From: Cladobotryum mycophilum | Taxonomy: Eukaryota > Ascomycota > Sordariomycetes > Hypocreales > Hypocreaceae | NCBI GenBank assembly: GCA_036429605.1 | Contig: CM071591.1 | Span: 1,798,001-1,862,000 of the forward strand | Length of the DNA stretch: 64,000 nucleotides | Reading direction: 5' to 3' | Part shown: positions 50,025 to 62,692 of the stretch, in pieces | Layout of the letters: every line of letters starts with the position of its first letter | Position numbering within the stretch: position 1 is the stretch's first letter | Position numbers and translations under genes: made by a program | Notes under the pieces: generated by a model | Database searches by the model: none | Told to the model about the DNA's origin: nothing | What the model saw: the letters and a program-made list of their open reading frames with translations, nothing else

Positions 50025-51451
50025 TTAATCTTGTTCTTCAATAAGAGCCTCATCTATACCGTCGTATTCCCCAGCTGATTGCTTTGTGTTAATAGTATTT
50101 GGTGGTCGTCCATAGTTGTTTGCTGCCTCCTGAATACCCCTTCTTTGAAAGAAATCGTCAGTCCGAATTCCGCGGAATCGACTGGGGTCGACACGAGCCT
50201 GTGAAGATCCAGCTTTTCTATGATATCGCATATATTCTCGCACCGGGGCCATCGCCGCATCCCGACATGCCTCTTTGATATCGCTTCCTGACATGCCAGC
50301 TGTAATGTTAGAGAGGTAGTCGATATCAAAGTTGTCCGGATCTGTTTTCGTATCTTTCAGAACAAGTTGCAGAATTCGTCGCCGTTGCTCTAAGGTAGGC
50401 AGCGAGACAGGAAACTTCTTGGGCATTCTTCGCAATATAGCTTCGTCGATATCATGAATACGGTTGGTAGCTCCGAGAACCACGATTTGTGCAGGCATCC
50501 CCGAGGAGTTTGATGATGTCAATCCATCCCACAAAGTCATGAACCTATTCATCGTCAGTTATCCATTATACGAGCAATCCACATTTCGTTAATTACTTAC
50601 TCCGCCTTCACCATGCCACTAGCCTCGTGCTCGCCACTTCTCCGGGTGCCTAGTACGGCATCAATCTCGTCAATGAAGACAATAGCGGGCTGCATTTTAC
50701 GAGCCAGCGAGAAAACAGCACGCACGATTTTGTTGGAATCGCCGTACCACTTCTCAGTGAGTGTAGATATGTGGAGGTTGATAAATGAGGCACCACTTTC
50801 CTTGGCGAGCGCTTTAGCCAACATGGTCTTACCGCAACCAGGTGGTCCAAATAATAGAACGCCAGAGGGCGCAGACAAGAGCGGTGCAGCATGGGAGTAC
50901 AGATGTGGCATTGTCAAAGGGTAGATGACGGATTCCTTCAGCTCTTCAATAATCGATTCCAAGCCGCCAATGTCTGGATGGGAAGGTCAGTTATGGGAAT
51001 GACGTGTTTTTTGGAAGATTTGACGATGGATAAGGTAGCCTACCATTAAAACCAACATGAATATCTTCCGGCGCCACCATCTCAAGGGCTATCAAGTTCT
51101 CATACTCATTAAGGGCCAGGTCCTCAACCCGTGGTCCTCTCCGGAAACCATCGCTATTATCGTCGTAGAACTCGTCATCGTCGTCGGTACGTCGGCGACG
51201 ATTTAATCGTTCGAGGTGTGCCTTGGCTTGACGCCGAGCCTGCTCATGTTTTTCCTTGTCCGGGTCCATCAAGCCGCTCAGTAATGGATTGAGAAGGGTT
51301 CGTGCCATATAAAGACCGGCCGTCATCTACAGAAGTAATGTGTTAGCAAGGCCATGGCTGGATGGAATAACACGAGACAGGCAATTCTCACCATGCCAGC
51401 GAAGAGCACTACATCCATGGCGACATCGCCAAGTTTTCGTCGCTCGCTCAT
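50025..51451 (-). CDS. MSP1: AAA ATPase Msp1 / ATAD1, outer mitochondrial membrane extractase
   Basis: A membrane-anchored AAA protein that pulls mislocalised tail-anchored proteins out of the mitochondrial outer membrane. Exons 51451-51392, 51326-51044, 50973-50601 and 50544-50025 give 411 residues. The N-terminal helix (MDVVLFAGMMTAGLYMARTLL) anchors it. A basic coiled stretch with DDDDEFYDDNSD follows, longer than in yeast Msp1. The AAA domain has Walker A GPPGCGKT, Walker B IVFIDEIDAV, sensor ATNRIHDIDEAILRRM and the family signature RRMPKKFPV. All four junctions are GT-AG and in frame. It is divergent from PCS1. Confidence 0.94.
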
Positions 51452-52421
51452 TCCCACTATCCAGGGCAGCCACGAGGCTGCCTAGTCGGGGCGTTAAACA
51501 GCACTTGTCCTTGTGAAGAAGGAAGATATAGATCCAGAGCCAAATACAAAACAAATGCGGGCATGAACATAAGAATTATGTATGGTGTAAGCTGAGTTCA
51601 CCTTCAAAAACCAGCTCCAAAGGCAATGACGGACACAGAAGCAACCGAGAGACCAGGTACGGCAAAGGTGAGCGATAGCGCTGTACACTTACTTCCCTAG
51701 CCATTTGCCTGATTAGACAGTATATGCTTAGCTTCCGGCTGGTATCCTGCGGGTGCCAAGCACTAAGCTAGCCTGCAGCAACCTATCACATGTTATGGCT
51801 TCCTTGTTTGAGGCTAAGTGGGTTTAGGTTAACTCTCTCATTGGGCATATGCTCTGCACGTACATTCTATTTCCTTGATTTTGGCCATCTGCTGAATAGC
51901 CTTTGCCCGAGTGGCAGAGGTTACTTTGTGAACTGTACGACTAGCCCTTCTTCTCCTCCTCTCTATTTATAAAAGAAAGAAAAAGTCCTCCCTGCATGTA
52001 CGCAATTGATATAATTGGTTCTTAAATGTTTTTTATGATATAATAATGCTCAAATTAATGATTTCCAGAAAGCAGCAAATGCTAGTCTAAATCAGGAGCT
52101 TTCGGCATAAACGCCTTATCTCATTAGGCAGTAAAAAAATGTCGCGCTAGGTACCTTTAGTAAACGCGTCGAGTGAAAATCGAAAGTACCAGCCCAGAAA
52201 GCAACAACACAGTTTTTGTTTACTTTTCGCCTGAAAGGGTAGAACTGGCGTCAGATAAATAAATCTGCCAAAAAGAACACGACATCAAGGTGCACGCAGA
52301 AACTTCAGGGGTTTCAACTCTTTAAGTCCATAAGTTTTTAGTATTGGCTTAAATCACGCTTAGTTTTCATCAAAACTCGAAAAATATTCAGAGCGTGTCG
52401 CCCCATCATCATTCTTACAGC
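51452..52421. other. intergenic: divergent promoter, MSP1 / PCS1
   Basis: 970 bp. CTAGGTACC occurs at about 52148 and ACGCGT at 52164-52169, about 250 nt from the PCS1 start. No gene supported. Confidence 0.55.
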
Positions 52422-53905
52422 ATGGCGCCACGGGCAAAAGCTGTCGTATTGCACAGGCCGGTTGAATCTGAGTCGGAGCCAGACTTTGACAGCTTCGATG
52501 CAACTGCAAATGCATCTACTATAAGGGAATCTTTACCTCAAAAAAAGGGAGGCCGCGAGGTCGACCAGCAGGGGTTACCAAAGTGACAAGAATTGCGCGG
52601 AAAGCAAGTCGTCAAAACAACCAGACGGCGCAATCACCGCAAAGGCGTATACTGGCAGATAAAAGTAATCCCAACCCGCAGAGCGTTGCGAAGGGGAAGG
52701 GGAAATCGGCTCAGGATGGAGACGAGACTGCTTTGCTAGAGCGACAAGAAAATATTGCGCAGCATCCACCAAAACCACGCGGGCGTCCAAAGGCAGCATC
52801 AAGCATCGACAACAAGGGTGGTACTAATAGCACGGCTATCAAAGGCGTCACTACGAAGGTTTCCCCTAAAATTGATGAGATTCCTGAAACCCAACCTTTA
52901 GATCTTATGGCAATAGACGAAGGCCCACGAGATCAAGACAATCATGGAGAACCACGGATGCATGGCATTGAGAACGGGTTGAATAGCGAGTCTACGACAA
53001 AGGACCTGGACATTATTTCGCTCCACCGGCGAATTGGAGATCTCACTAGAAAACACGAAAATTTACAAACAAGATATAGAGATCTCCAGGACATTGGCGT
53101 CAAAGCAGCAGAACGTAATTTTGAGCGTCTTAGGAAACAAACTGAGGATAATACAGCAGGTAAGAAAATTTTGTCAAAGAAAGTGGAATTTGCGGCATAA
53201 ACTAACATGCTGGACAAACGTAGCGGCTAATAAGTTGATGTCACTGTTGAAAGAGGAGTTGGTGACAAAGTCCAAAATCCAGGAGCAAGCGGAGCTCCTG
53301 CAGCAACAGTTAGAACTGAGCCAAGCTGAGACCAATGATTTGCGAACAAAGCTGATAAATGCTGGTGATGCACTGTCTGAAGCCAAATGTGAAATCAAAA
53401 CAATGTCGGCAAAATTGGCAGCAAGCAGAACCAATGAGACCAATATCAAGTCATCGAACAATTCATCAAAGCCCACCGCCGCAGGAAACCGGGCATACCA
53501 GGAGACAATTCAAGTCGCTCAAGCCAAGGAAGACCTCTACGGTGACTTGACAGGTCTCATTGTGCGTGATATCAAACGCGGCGAAAAGGAAGATATATTT
53601 GATTGTATCCAGACTGGACGCAATGGCAGTAAGCAACATCCCTTTGTAGCCGTCGGGTTACAAAACTTATGTGCTCACACTTCCCTACAGGTCTTCACTT
53701 CAAATTGGCGTTGGAGAAGGCGAATGGTAACGACAACTATGAAGATGTGCAGTTCACATATCGGCCGCAACTTGATGCCAACCGCGACAGTGAAGTCATA
53801 GAAGTGCTCCCAGAGTATCTAACAGAAGAAATTACGTTTCCCCGGCCTCATTCCTCCAAGTTCTATACCAGAGTCACCAAGGCCCTCACGGAACGAATGG
53901 AATAA
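52422..53905 (+). CDS. PCS1: Monopolin subunit Pcs1/Csm1, with one-base frameshift
   Basis: A kinetochore protein that, with Mde4/Lrs4, clamps microtubule sites and helps cohesin and rDNA organisation. Exons are 52422-53159, 53224-53628 and 53691-53905. A basic AT-hook-like N-terminal segment is followed by a disordered region, a long coiled coil (about residues 200-330), and the C-terminal Csm1 globular domain (LYGDLTGLIVRDIKR ... SLHFKLALEKA ... YLTEEITFP). The frame breaks at the A7 run 52540-52546. One more A gives LPQKKGRPRGRPAGVTKVTR in a single frame and a 452-residue protein. No ATG follows that could start the downstream frame, so the break would be null if real. I favour an assembly error. 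Confidence 0.87.
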
Positions 53906-54956
53906 CAAATTTTGAAGAGAGTGGATGCCATACCAGACGACGAGCATGGATGGGTGGGTGTTATTATTCGTACTCATACATGATACCCAACCAGCTAGGG
54001 ATATTGGACCCAGTACTTGAGTTGCCTTAGATCTTTATGCATGTTAATATATTTATCCAACAATTTTACGATCTTTGTTATATATGAGCATTCATTCCAG
54101 CGACTCCCATACTTAACTCAGGTAACGAGGCGGGGGCTTTTAGTCGAGCAGACCATTCCCGCTCAGCAACTACCCCAGCGGGTAGATAGGAGGCATGTAT
54201 ACGTGATGCTCAGCTACCAAATGCTGCAAGATCAAATCCTTTCTTCAACCTGCCTAGTAGTATCTATCAAATTACTACTTACAAAGACTCATATACTGGG
54301 GTTTGATGATAAATCATTGCCTCCAGAAAATCAAAGGGGGCAGTTTTACATTTTAGGTACATCTAAGATACCTCCTAAGAAGTAGCTGGACCTTGTGCTT
54401 AACAGGTACTAGATACGTACCTATTGCGCATCGGGATGTTTTCTGGACTGGCAGTTTCAGGTGCACTTACAAATGGAAACTTCTAACAATACTACTAGGT
54501 ACTACTATGTACCTGCAAGGGTCGTTACAGGCTTTAGAAGCATTTTTAGTGCCCATTAGCTTTAAAGGGACCAGACAAGAGCACTTATGAGCCAGTGAAA
54601 ACTGCCCCTCTCGTACCTACCTACAGTAATTACGGAGTAAGGGGGCATTGAATAAACGTGACAGCGCGCGACGACATGGTTCGCGCAATTTGAATAGGCA
54701 AGGCTCCATTTGTGCAGTGCCATGATGGTGGTCAAGTTCTTGAAATTTGTCCTCTCCTGGCTCTGTTGGTGAACAGTCTGTATGAATTTGCACCCTCTTC
54801 TTTTTCTAGATTTTCCCACATCTCATCCATTTCCTTCTCATATTCCTATTGGTCATCCCTGCCAGACAAGCATCGCAGTCGTGCTTTGGAAGTGCACGCC
54901 ATGGAAATAGTTCTTTAATTTGACACCTTGCCGCACACTCGATATCGCCTGCAATC
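53906..54956. other. intergenic: PCS1 3' flank and MCD4 promoter
   Basis: About 1.05 kb with several GTACCTA/TAGGTAC units (54354-54510). A 122-codon open frame here has no coding character. Nothing else recognised. Confidence 0.55.
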
Positions 54957-57900
54957 ATGGTAGCCATAACTCGCTTTGGCTTTCTGGCTGTGGCCATAAT
55001 TTTTCATCTTGTCTACTTTTTTCCATATTTGATATTTACTTCGTCAGTCCCATTGTTTCTGGAATGCAACTTTTTGCTGTCGAGCGTCCAAGTAATGTAC
55101 ACAAGGGCCCTGCAGACAGATTGGTCCTATTTGTTGGTATGGTGATCGGTGAATAAGGCAATGCCTATATTCTTAATTTTCTAATAGTTTTGTTTACGTA
55201 GGTGACGGATTACGAGCCGACAAGGCATTTCAGTTGTTCCCCGAACCCTATCCTCAGTCCGAAGAGGATCTGGAGCCAAGGCATCTTGCACCTTTTCTTC
55301 GTTCTCGAGTGCTACAACATGGAACATTTGGTGTCTCTCACACACGTGTTCCTACCGAGTCTCGTCCTGGTCATGTCGCGTTGATTGCCGGGCTCTACGA
55401 AGACGTCTCCGCTGTTGCAACTGGCTGGAAGCTCAACCCTGTAAACTTTGACAGTGTCTTCAACAGAAGTCGGCATACATGGAGTTGGGGCAGCCCCGAT
55501 ATTCTGCCCATGTTTGAACGTGGAGCAGTGCCTGGCCGTGTCGATGCGTATTCATATGAACCGGAGTTCGAGGATTTCTCCAAAGATGCCACCGAACTTG
55601 ACTTTTGGGTTTTCGATCATGTCAAGGATTTCTTTGCTGAAGCTGCTACGAATAGGACTTTGGATAGGGCACTTCGTCAGGATAAGGTGGTTCTGTTCCT
55701 TCATTTGCTTGGTCTTGATACCACTGGTCACTCATATAGGCCATATTCGAAAGAATATCTGCACAACATTCAAGTTGTTGACCAAGGTGTTAGGGAAGTG
55801 ACAGAGCTTATTCAGAAATTCTATGCAGATGATAGAACCGCATTCGTCTTCACAGCAGATCATGGTATGAGTGACTGGGGCAGTCACGGAGATGGTCATC
55901 CGGACAACACTAGGACACCACTGATTTGCTGGGGATCTGGCGTAGCAGCTCCAAAAATATATCCGGGCTCGATTGCTCCTGGTCACGATGAGTACTCGGC
56001 TGATTGGAATCTTGACCATGTTCAGAGGCACGATGTTGCGCAAGCAGACGTTGCTGCTTTGATGTCTTACCTAATTGGCACAGAGTTTCCGGCAAATTCT
56101 GTGGGTAAGCTGCCTCTATCATTCATATCCGCCAACAACCACGAAAAAGCGGAAGCTTCGTTGGTCAATGCTCGTGGAATACTAGAAATGTACCGTGTCA
56201 AGGAAGGGAAAAAAGAGGCCACTGAATTGAGATACAAGTCATATGGCCCGCTAAGCGAAACAGGCCATACCCCGAATGAGCGTATCGCTGCCATTCGCGA
56301 CCTAATAGAGGTGGGTAAATACGAAGAGGCTATTGAGGAGTCTGATGCTCTCATAGGCGTAGCTCTGGAGGGACTTCGATATTTGCAGACTTATGACTGG
56401 CTATTCCTGCGAGCCCTCATCACTGTTGGTTACCTTGGCTGGATGGCATATGCCATCACAACTGTCATCGACATGTTTGTTGTGCATGGATCTGCCCCCG
56501 CTCAGCGAAGTATCACCACAGTCCTGTTCTTCTCTTCTGTGCTCGCGGCCCTCTATGCGTCCTTCATCATCTCGCAATCGTCATTGACGTACTATGCTTA
56601 TGCCTTCTTCCCCGTCATCTTTTGGGAAGAAGTGCACGCACACAGAGCTAGCCTAGCCCACGGCCGCAGGGCACTTTTTGGACACATCAAGTCGACCGGT
56701 ACAATCGTGACGTTTTCTCTGAATCTCATCATCTACGTGACTGTCATTCTATCCCTAGTAAGTTTCCTAGGTGGTTTCAACTTACATCAGCTAACCGTTC
56801 TAGGCTCTTGGATATATCCATCGCGAGATTCTTACAGGCCTATTTGTCCTGGGATCATTATGGCCAGCGACATATGGACTCGGTTTTCTCCGCACACATG
56901 GATTGGTGAGCATCACTTGGGCCATCTCTTGCTTGATAATGAGCACATTTACCCTTCTCCCGGCAATGAAAATGGAAAACATAACTCTCATGTAAGTTGT
57001 GAATGTTCTCCTACTGGTCCAAGTCGAGTCCTAACTTTGAGAAGTTTGACAGGCGGAGCCTTTATGGTGCTAATCGGCCTATTATATTTGGTTTTTGAGG
57101 AGACTCTTCTGTCACAATCTCCGGAAGAAACCCAATCAAACGAGCAGGCAAAGTCGGTCATTGGCAGGGCTGTAACTGGCATTCAGGTTGGTTCTGCTGA
57201 CAATCCCAAAACGACGGTTTAAGCATTAATTGCTGACATACTCTGACAGATTGGCTTGGTGATTCTATCGATGATAGTGACTCGGTCCAGCGCACTATCT
57301 CTCCAGGCTAAACAAGGGTTGCCTCTTGGAAACCAAGTAACGGGCTGGATTGTACTGGGTATGTCTAAACTAATATTGAGCCAATTTGGTTCTTCTAAAA
57401 ATAAGGACATTGTTTCAAGCTAACCAGCTGCACAGTTGTATCATTTTTAATGCCCTCGATGCATCATCTTCAACCAAACAGCCACTATATACATCGACTT
57501 GCAATGGTCTTTTTGACTTGTGCCCCAACATTTGTCATATTGACAATATCATACGAGGGCCTCTTCTACGTTGCATTTTCAATCATGCTGCTTGCATGGG
57601 TCCAACTGGAATACAGCATAAAAGTATTCAGCGCGAATCCAACCCAGAAGCGCGCAATCCCATCAATCACGTTAGAAAAGCGTGAGGCGTACCGTCCCCT
57701 AAGTCTATCTGATGGGCGTGTCGCGTTATTCTTCTTGGTGCTTCTCCAGTCCGCGTTTTTTAGCACAGGAAATATTGCCTCGGTATCCTCTTTCAGCTTA
57801 GAAAGTGTTTGTCGCCTGGTACCCGTCTTTGACCCATTTTCACAGGGGGCGCTGCTCATCCTCAAGCTAATGATTCCATTTGCTTTAATATCAGCCAACC

Positions 57901-58238
57901 TTGGCGTCTTGAACAAGCGGCTTGGGGTAGCACCATCAGCTCTGTTTATGGTGGTGATGGCGGTAACTGATATATTAACCCTATACTTTTTTTGGGTTGT
58001 GAAGGATGAAGGGTCGTGGTTGGAGATTGGGTCGACAATCAGCCACTTTGCAATTGCCAGCCTTCTTTGCGTGTTTGTCGCTGCGCTAGAGGGAGTCAGC
58101 GCCATGTTCATTGCCGGAATCGAAGTTGAAGATGTACCGAACCCGGGTCAAGACTCTGAGAAACCATACACCAACGATGATACACCGCACGCGATCAATC
58201 ATCACGCTGGCGATACCGACCCAACAGAGTCATTATAA
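54957..58238 (+). CDS. MCD4: GPI ethanolamine phosphate transferase 1 (Mcd4/PIG-N), with one-base frameshift
   Basis: An ER membrane enzyme that adds ethanolamine phosphate to the first mannose of the GPI precursor. Exons are 54957-55136, 55202-56757, 56804-56991, 57045-57186, 57250-57358 and 57436-58238, giving 992 residues once one T is restored. The N-terminal signal anchor MVAITRFGFLAVAIIFHLVYFF is followed by the break at the T6 run 55017-55022. A seventh T gives SIFDIYFVSPIVSGMQLF, the family's most conserved start. The alkaline-phosphatase-type lumenal domain has DGLRADKAF, GLDTTGHSYRPYS and TADHGMSDWGSHGDG. The C-terminal half is a multi-helix membrane domain. The fourth exon uses a GAAG acceptor (57044) with a CTAAC branch. 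Confidence 0.92.
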
Positions 58239-59535
58239 GCCATGAAGAAAACGTTGTAATGCACAATTGGCATGGAACGAAGATTAGCTATTCCATGTGA
58301 CTGCTTACACGTTTTGGAAATGGCGAGTGTAATGGTTTATGCACCAAAGGTTTGACAAAAGGGAGATAGCCTGGTGCGTTTTCTGAAATAATGTAGCAAT
58401 AAGGCTGCAAACTACTGTCTGGGGGAAGAGGACGCATGCATCACTTTAGCACAATAGGCACGTACCTATGATTAGCCCGATGATAGGGTAGGTACCTATG
58501 AATATAGGGAAGCTACCAATTTCCAGTTGGTGTTTGTGTCCGCACATGCTGTAGGTATACAATAATATTGCGGGATTAGTACCTACCTAGTAGGTAGGTA
58601 TGTGAAAACCGTGCGTGTCTATAGGTGCTGGATAAGTTTGCTTTGGTATCCTACTAGGTGACTGTTCTGGATTCTACACAACGGTTAAATATGTGGGTAG
58701 CTGTAATGCGAGCATGGCCAATGGATGAATGTTCAAAGTAATTGCGTATAATGTGGTAGGGGAATGCTCCCTCTTTCATGTTTTCCATCCGGGCCGGATC
58801 GGGTGGAATATCCCTAGATCAAGTCAATCTACGGAGTACTTGTACATTTAATATTGTTGTCTTCCAAGTTTACAATTCCCAATCTCCGCGTAGGTAGTAT
58901 ATAGTTGATGGCGGACAAGGGACGACGCCCTTCGCTTGTTTGCTACATTATTTACTGTTATCTCCAGGTAGGCTTGCAATAACGGGGTTCGGAGTACCTG
59001 GCGTACCCAACCTCCCCTGCCCGCAGCGTCCCAGGCGGCGGCGACCTGGGATCCGAGCATCCATCCGTTGATTGCTGGCGGGCTGCCTGCCTGTACCTAG
59101 GTATGCACGAGCTAACCTTGCCTACCCTCACCTACCTAGTACCTATGTATTATTTTTTCTTCTTCCCGCCGTGTTCGTTTTCATTTTCATTTAACTCGGA
59201 GAGAGAAGGGAGGGGGACCGCCTTTTTCTACTTTTGAACAACTTACCTATCCGTTAGAATATCTACCTTAGCTATCGCCGTGTCCAAAGTACTAGGCGTT
59301 GAGTTCTCATCCTAATTTGTTTGACTTGACCTTGCGGTTCTTATTGAGGAGGAGGGAGTGATTTGCTTGTTGCCTCCTCCTCCTGTCACCCCTCCTCTCT
59401 GCCTGTCTGCCTGCTTGCCTGCCAACCTTGTCTACCTCTAGCTGACTGTCCACCCACAAACTCCAAGTTCCACCAACTGCATCAAATTGCCCATCATCGT
59501 CCGTTTGTTGGTGTCATCGACGAGAAGCCAGCATC
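58239..59535. other. intergenic: MCD4 3' flank and long leader/promoter of the FarB-like gene
   Basis: 1.3 kb. TACCTAGGTA-type palindromic units cluster at 58458-58600 and 59094-59150. A pyrimidine-rich stretch (CCTCC, CTGCCTG repeats) at about 59360-59440 probably lies in the 5' UTR. No gene supported. Confidence 0.6.
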
Positions 59536-62500
59536 ATGGACATTGATATGTCTGCTAGCGATGGCCAGACACAGGCGCAATCGCGAGCGCAAACTGATTC
59601 CCCGTCTAAACAATCGCCATCTACTGCAGCCAGCAACGCAGCAGCTGCCTCAGCAGCTGCCCAGATGAGCTTCAGAAGGCATGGCCGCACGCATCCATGC
59701 GCAAGTTGAAAATGCTAACAAATCTTCCCTAATATAGGCAACGAGCGTCACGAGCATGCGAGGTATGTACTGTGCTATCCTGCGGGTCACTTTGTCGTCG
59801 GTTTCAACATACCCTACCGCCCACTCCGTTCCCTCGATAAGCCGAGGCATTCAGAAGGCGGGCCCGCCAGCCACATTCATGATGACAACGATTGCTAACA
59901 ATCTACCCTTTGCTTTGCAGACCTGTCATGCCCGCAAGGTAAGCAACTTATAATTTCAAGCCCAAATTTTCTCTTCTCTCTTCTCTCTTTGTTTGGGTTA
60001 CCACTTCGCATTTTTATTGGCTGACTCTTTCGCCTACCTAGGTTCGATGTGATGCTGCAAGTCTCGGAGTGCCCTGCACCAACTGCGTCGCCTTTCAGAT
60101 AGAATGTCGCATTCCGACACCCAAGCGCAAAAAGACCCAGACAACTGGCGCGCAGGCTGCTAAAGACTCTGACAGGTACATCATTCAACCCCTTTGCGTT
60201 TTAATTGTTTAGGGCGTCGCCGTGTTGATACTGACAACATCACCCGCTGAGCAGCGACCGTGGTGACGGCCCGGATGATCAATCGCAACGAACACCGCAG
60301 AGCAGCACCAACTCTTATTCCCCGCGCGCACCTACCGTATCTCATACCACCGATGGAACTCCTCCCACATCGTTGACCGAGGCTCAGGCTAGGAAGGAAG
60401 AGGTTGATAATGGGACGTACCTGAACTTGGTGATGAAACCAAAGTTCACCCGTGCCCCGATCACCGAAGCTGGCCGAGTCGCCTACCTTGGTGAATCCTC
60501 CAATCTCACTCTCCTGGTTCACGACCGCCAGGGTTCTGCAGATGTCGTCCATTACCCGCTGCCGGAGAATGTAAGGGGCTCCCGAGCCAGACTTACTGAA
60601 TTGGACAACGTCGAGATCGACATCCTTCATCAGCGAGGTGCCTTTTTACTACCACCACGATCTTTGTGCGACGAGCTCATCGATGCTTACTTCAAATGGG
60701 TCCATCCCATTGTACCTGTTATCAACCGCACTCGATTCATGAGGCAATACCGGGATCCGAAAAACCCACCGTCACTACTCCTTCTCCAGGCAGTTTTATT
60801 GGCAGGTTCTCGGGTTTGCAGTAATGCACAACTCATGGATGCAAATGGATCGACTACACCGGCAGCTCTGACCTTTTATAAGCGGGCCAAAGCTCTCTAT
60901 GATGCAAATTATGAAGATGACCGAGTCACAATTGTGCAGTCATTGTTGTTAATGGGTTGGTATTGGGAGGGCCCCGAGGACGTCACCAAGAACGTCTTCT
61001 ATTGGAGTCGCGTCGCCACTATTGTTGCTCAGGGGTCAGGCATGCACCGCACTGTTGAACGGTCCCAACTTAGCAAGTCTGACAAGAGGCTCTGGAAACG
61101 GATCTGGTGGACTCTGTTTACTCGTGATCGTTCCGTTGCTGTTGCTCTGGGCCGCCCTGTTCACATCAACCTGGACGATTCTGATGTAGAAATGTTGACA
61201 GAAGATGATTTCATTGAGGACGAAACCGATCGAAGCAGCGAATACCCGCCAGATCCCATCCATGTACAATTCTTTCTTCAGTATGTTAAGCTGTGCGAAA
61301 TCATGGGGCTTGTCTTGTCACAACAGTACTCCGTGGCATCCAAGGGACGGCAACGAAATGCCATTGACCTAACCCATAGCGATATGGCCTTGGCTGATTG
61401 GTTGCAAAATTGTCCAAAGATTGTGTACTGGGAAATGCCTCGCCATCATTTCTGGTCTGCGCTCTTGCACTCAAATTACTACACGACACTTTGCCTACTA
61501 CACCGAGCTCATATGCCTCCTAATGGATCGTCACGCTTCCCTGAAGATTCACCTTATCCATCAAGGAATATTGCTTTTCAGGCTGCGGCAATGATTACAT
61601 CCATCGTTGAGAATCTAGCAGCACATGATCAGCTGCGCTATTGTCCTGCTTTCATTGTATACAGTCTCTTTTCCGCCCTCATCATGCACGTCTACCAAAT
61701 GAGGTCTCCAGTTCCGTCCATTCAGCAGGTCACACAAGACAGGATGCGCAGCTGCATGCAGGCGATGAAGGAAGTATCACGTGTGTGGTTAGTTGGAAAG
61801 ATGGTATACACCCTTTTCGAATCTATCATTGGGAATAAGAACCTGGAGGAGCGTCTACAAAAAGCTGGAGGCAAGCGACACCGAAGGATGCAACAGAGCC
61901 TTTCCCAGTTAGAACAATACAGATCGCAAGATTCGACAAAGCGCAAGTTTGATGATATGTCTATTGACTTCACTGGCAATACACCTACTCCTCAGGAATC
62001 ATACGAGCGGTCGAGACCACAAACCCCAAGTACGGTCAAGAATGAGAATGGCAGTCAACGACCGTCGGCAGCATCCCCTCCCGCTCGCCAGGGTGGGACA
62101 GATACGTTTATGGGCGGAACGAGTTCGCGGCCTCAGACCAGGCCGGCGACGCCATTCAATCCCTCATTTTCTGTTCCTGCGACGCCACCAGACCTATACT
62201 TGGTTACTCGAAACTCGCCCAATATCTCACAATCTCTGTGGGAGAACTTTCAACCCGACCAACTCTTCCCCGAGAGTTCAAGTATGCCCGCATTCCCCAA
62301 TCTATCACCCTCCCAAACGCATCAGACCTTGGATCAAACTCTTATGAGTCAGATGTCGGCTGGCAATGTGGCGCCAGGTATGCAAGCAAATCAATTTCAA
62401 CAGAGGGGGCCGGGCAAGGAGGTGGCCTTATGCAAATGCCTGGATTCCAAAGCCAGTCGAATATGTGGCAAGCCGGCTTCGATGGTGGAGTGCAGGATGG

Positions 62501-62692
62501 CCAAAGTCCAGATAGCTGGGGCACAAGTTCAGCCCAAGGACAGCCGGCTCCAACGACTCTGAATGTAGAAGATTGGTAAGTTTTATTTGCCCAGTGAATA
62601 TTGCACCGTGCTAATGAATGGACTCTAGGTTCCAGTTCTTTGGCATCAATGGTGATACCAGCAGTCTCAATCTTGATATGCCCCTAAGTTAA
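59536..62692 (+). CDS. Zn2Cys6 transcription factor, FarB / cutinase transcription factor 1 beta type, with one-base frameshift
   Basis: A regulator of the FarA/FarB (Ctf1) family, which activates fatty-acid catabolism and cutinase/lipase genes through CCTCGG sites. Exons are 59536-59678, 59738-59762, 59921-59938, 60042-60175, 60255-62575 and 62629-62692, giving 901 residues with one restored base. The zinc cluster is C55-X2-C58-X6-C65-X8-C74-X2-C77-X6-C84. It is encoded across three exons, one of only 18 nt (TCHARK). The fungal-specific TF domain spans about residues 190-560. The C-terminus is Gln/Pro/Ser-rich. The first intron has a GC donor (59679). The frame breaks at the G5 run 62405-62409; a sixth G leads into AGQGGGLMQMPGF and the conserved end VEDWFQFFGINGDTSS. 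Assignment to the beta/FarB branch is from memory. Confidence 0.9.

Noticed and set aside
51895..51950. tRNA D-arm-like string CCCGAGTGGCAGAGGTTA in the MSP1/PCS1 spacer
   Set aside because: No matching anticodon and T arms follow.
54017..54385. 122-codon open frame downstream of PCS1
   Set aside because: Low-complexity residue use, no recognisable family, and it lies in a spacer with repeat units. Probably chance.
56992..57050. Apparent frameshift in MCD4 at the third intron
   Set aside because: Using the GAAG acceptor at 57044 instead of the ACAG at 57052 keeps the frame and gives ITLILTGGAFMVLIG, so no error is needed.
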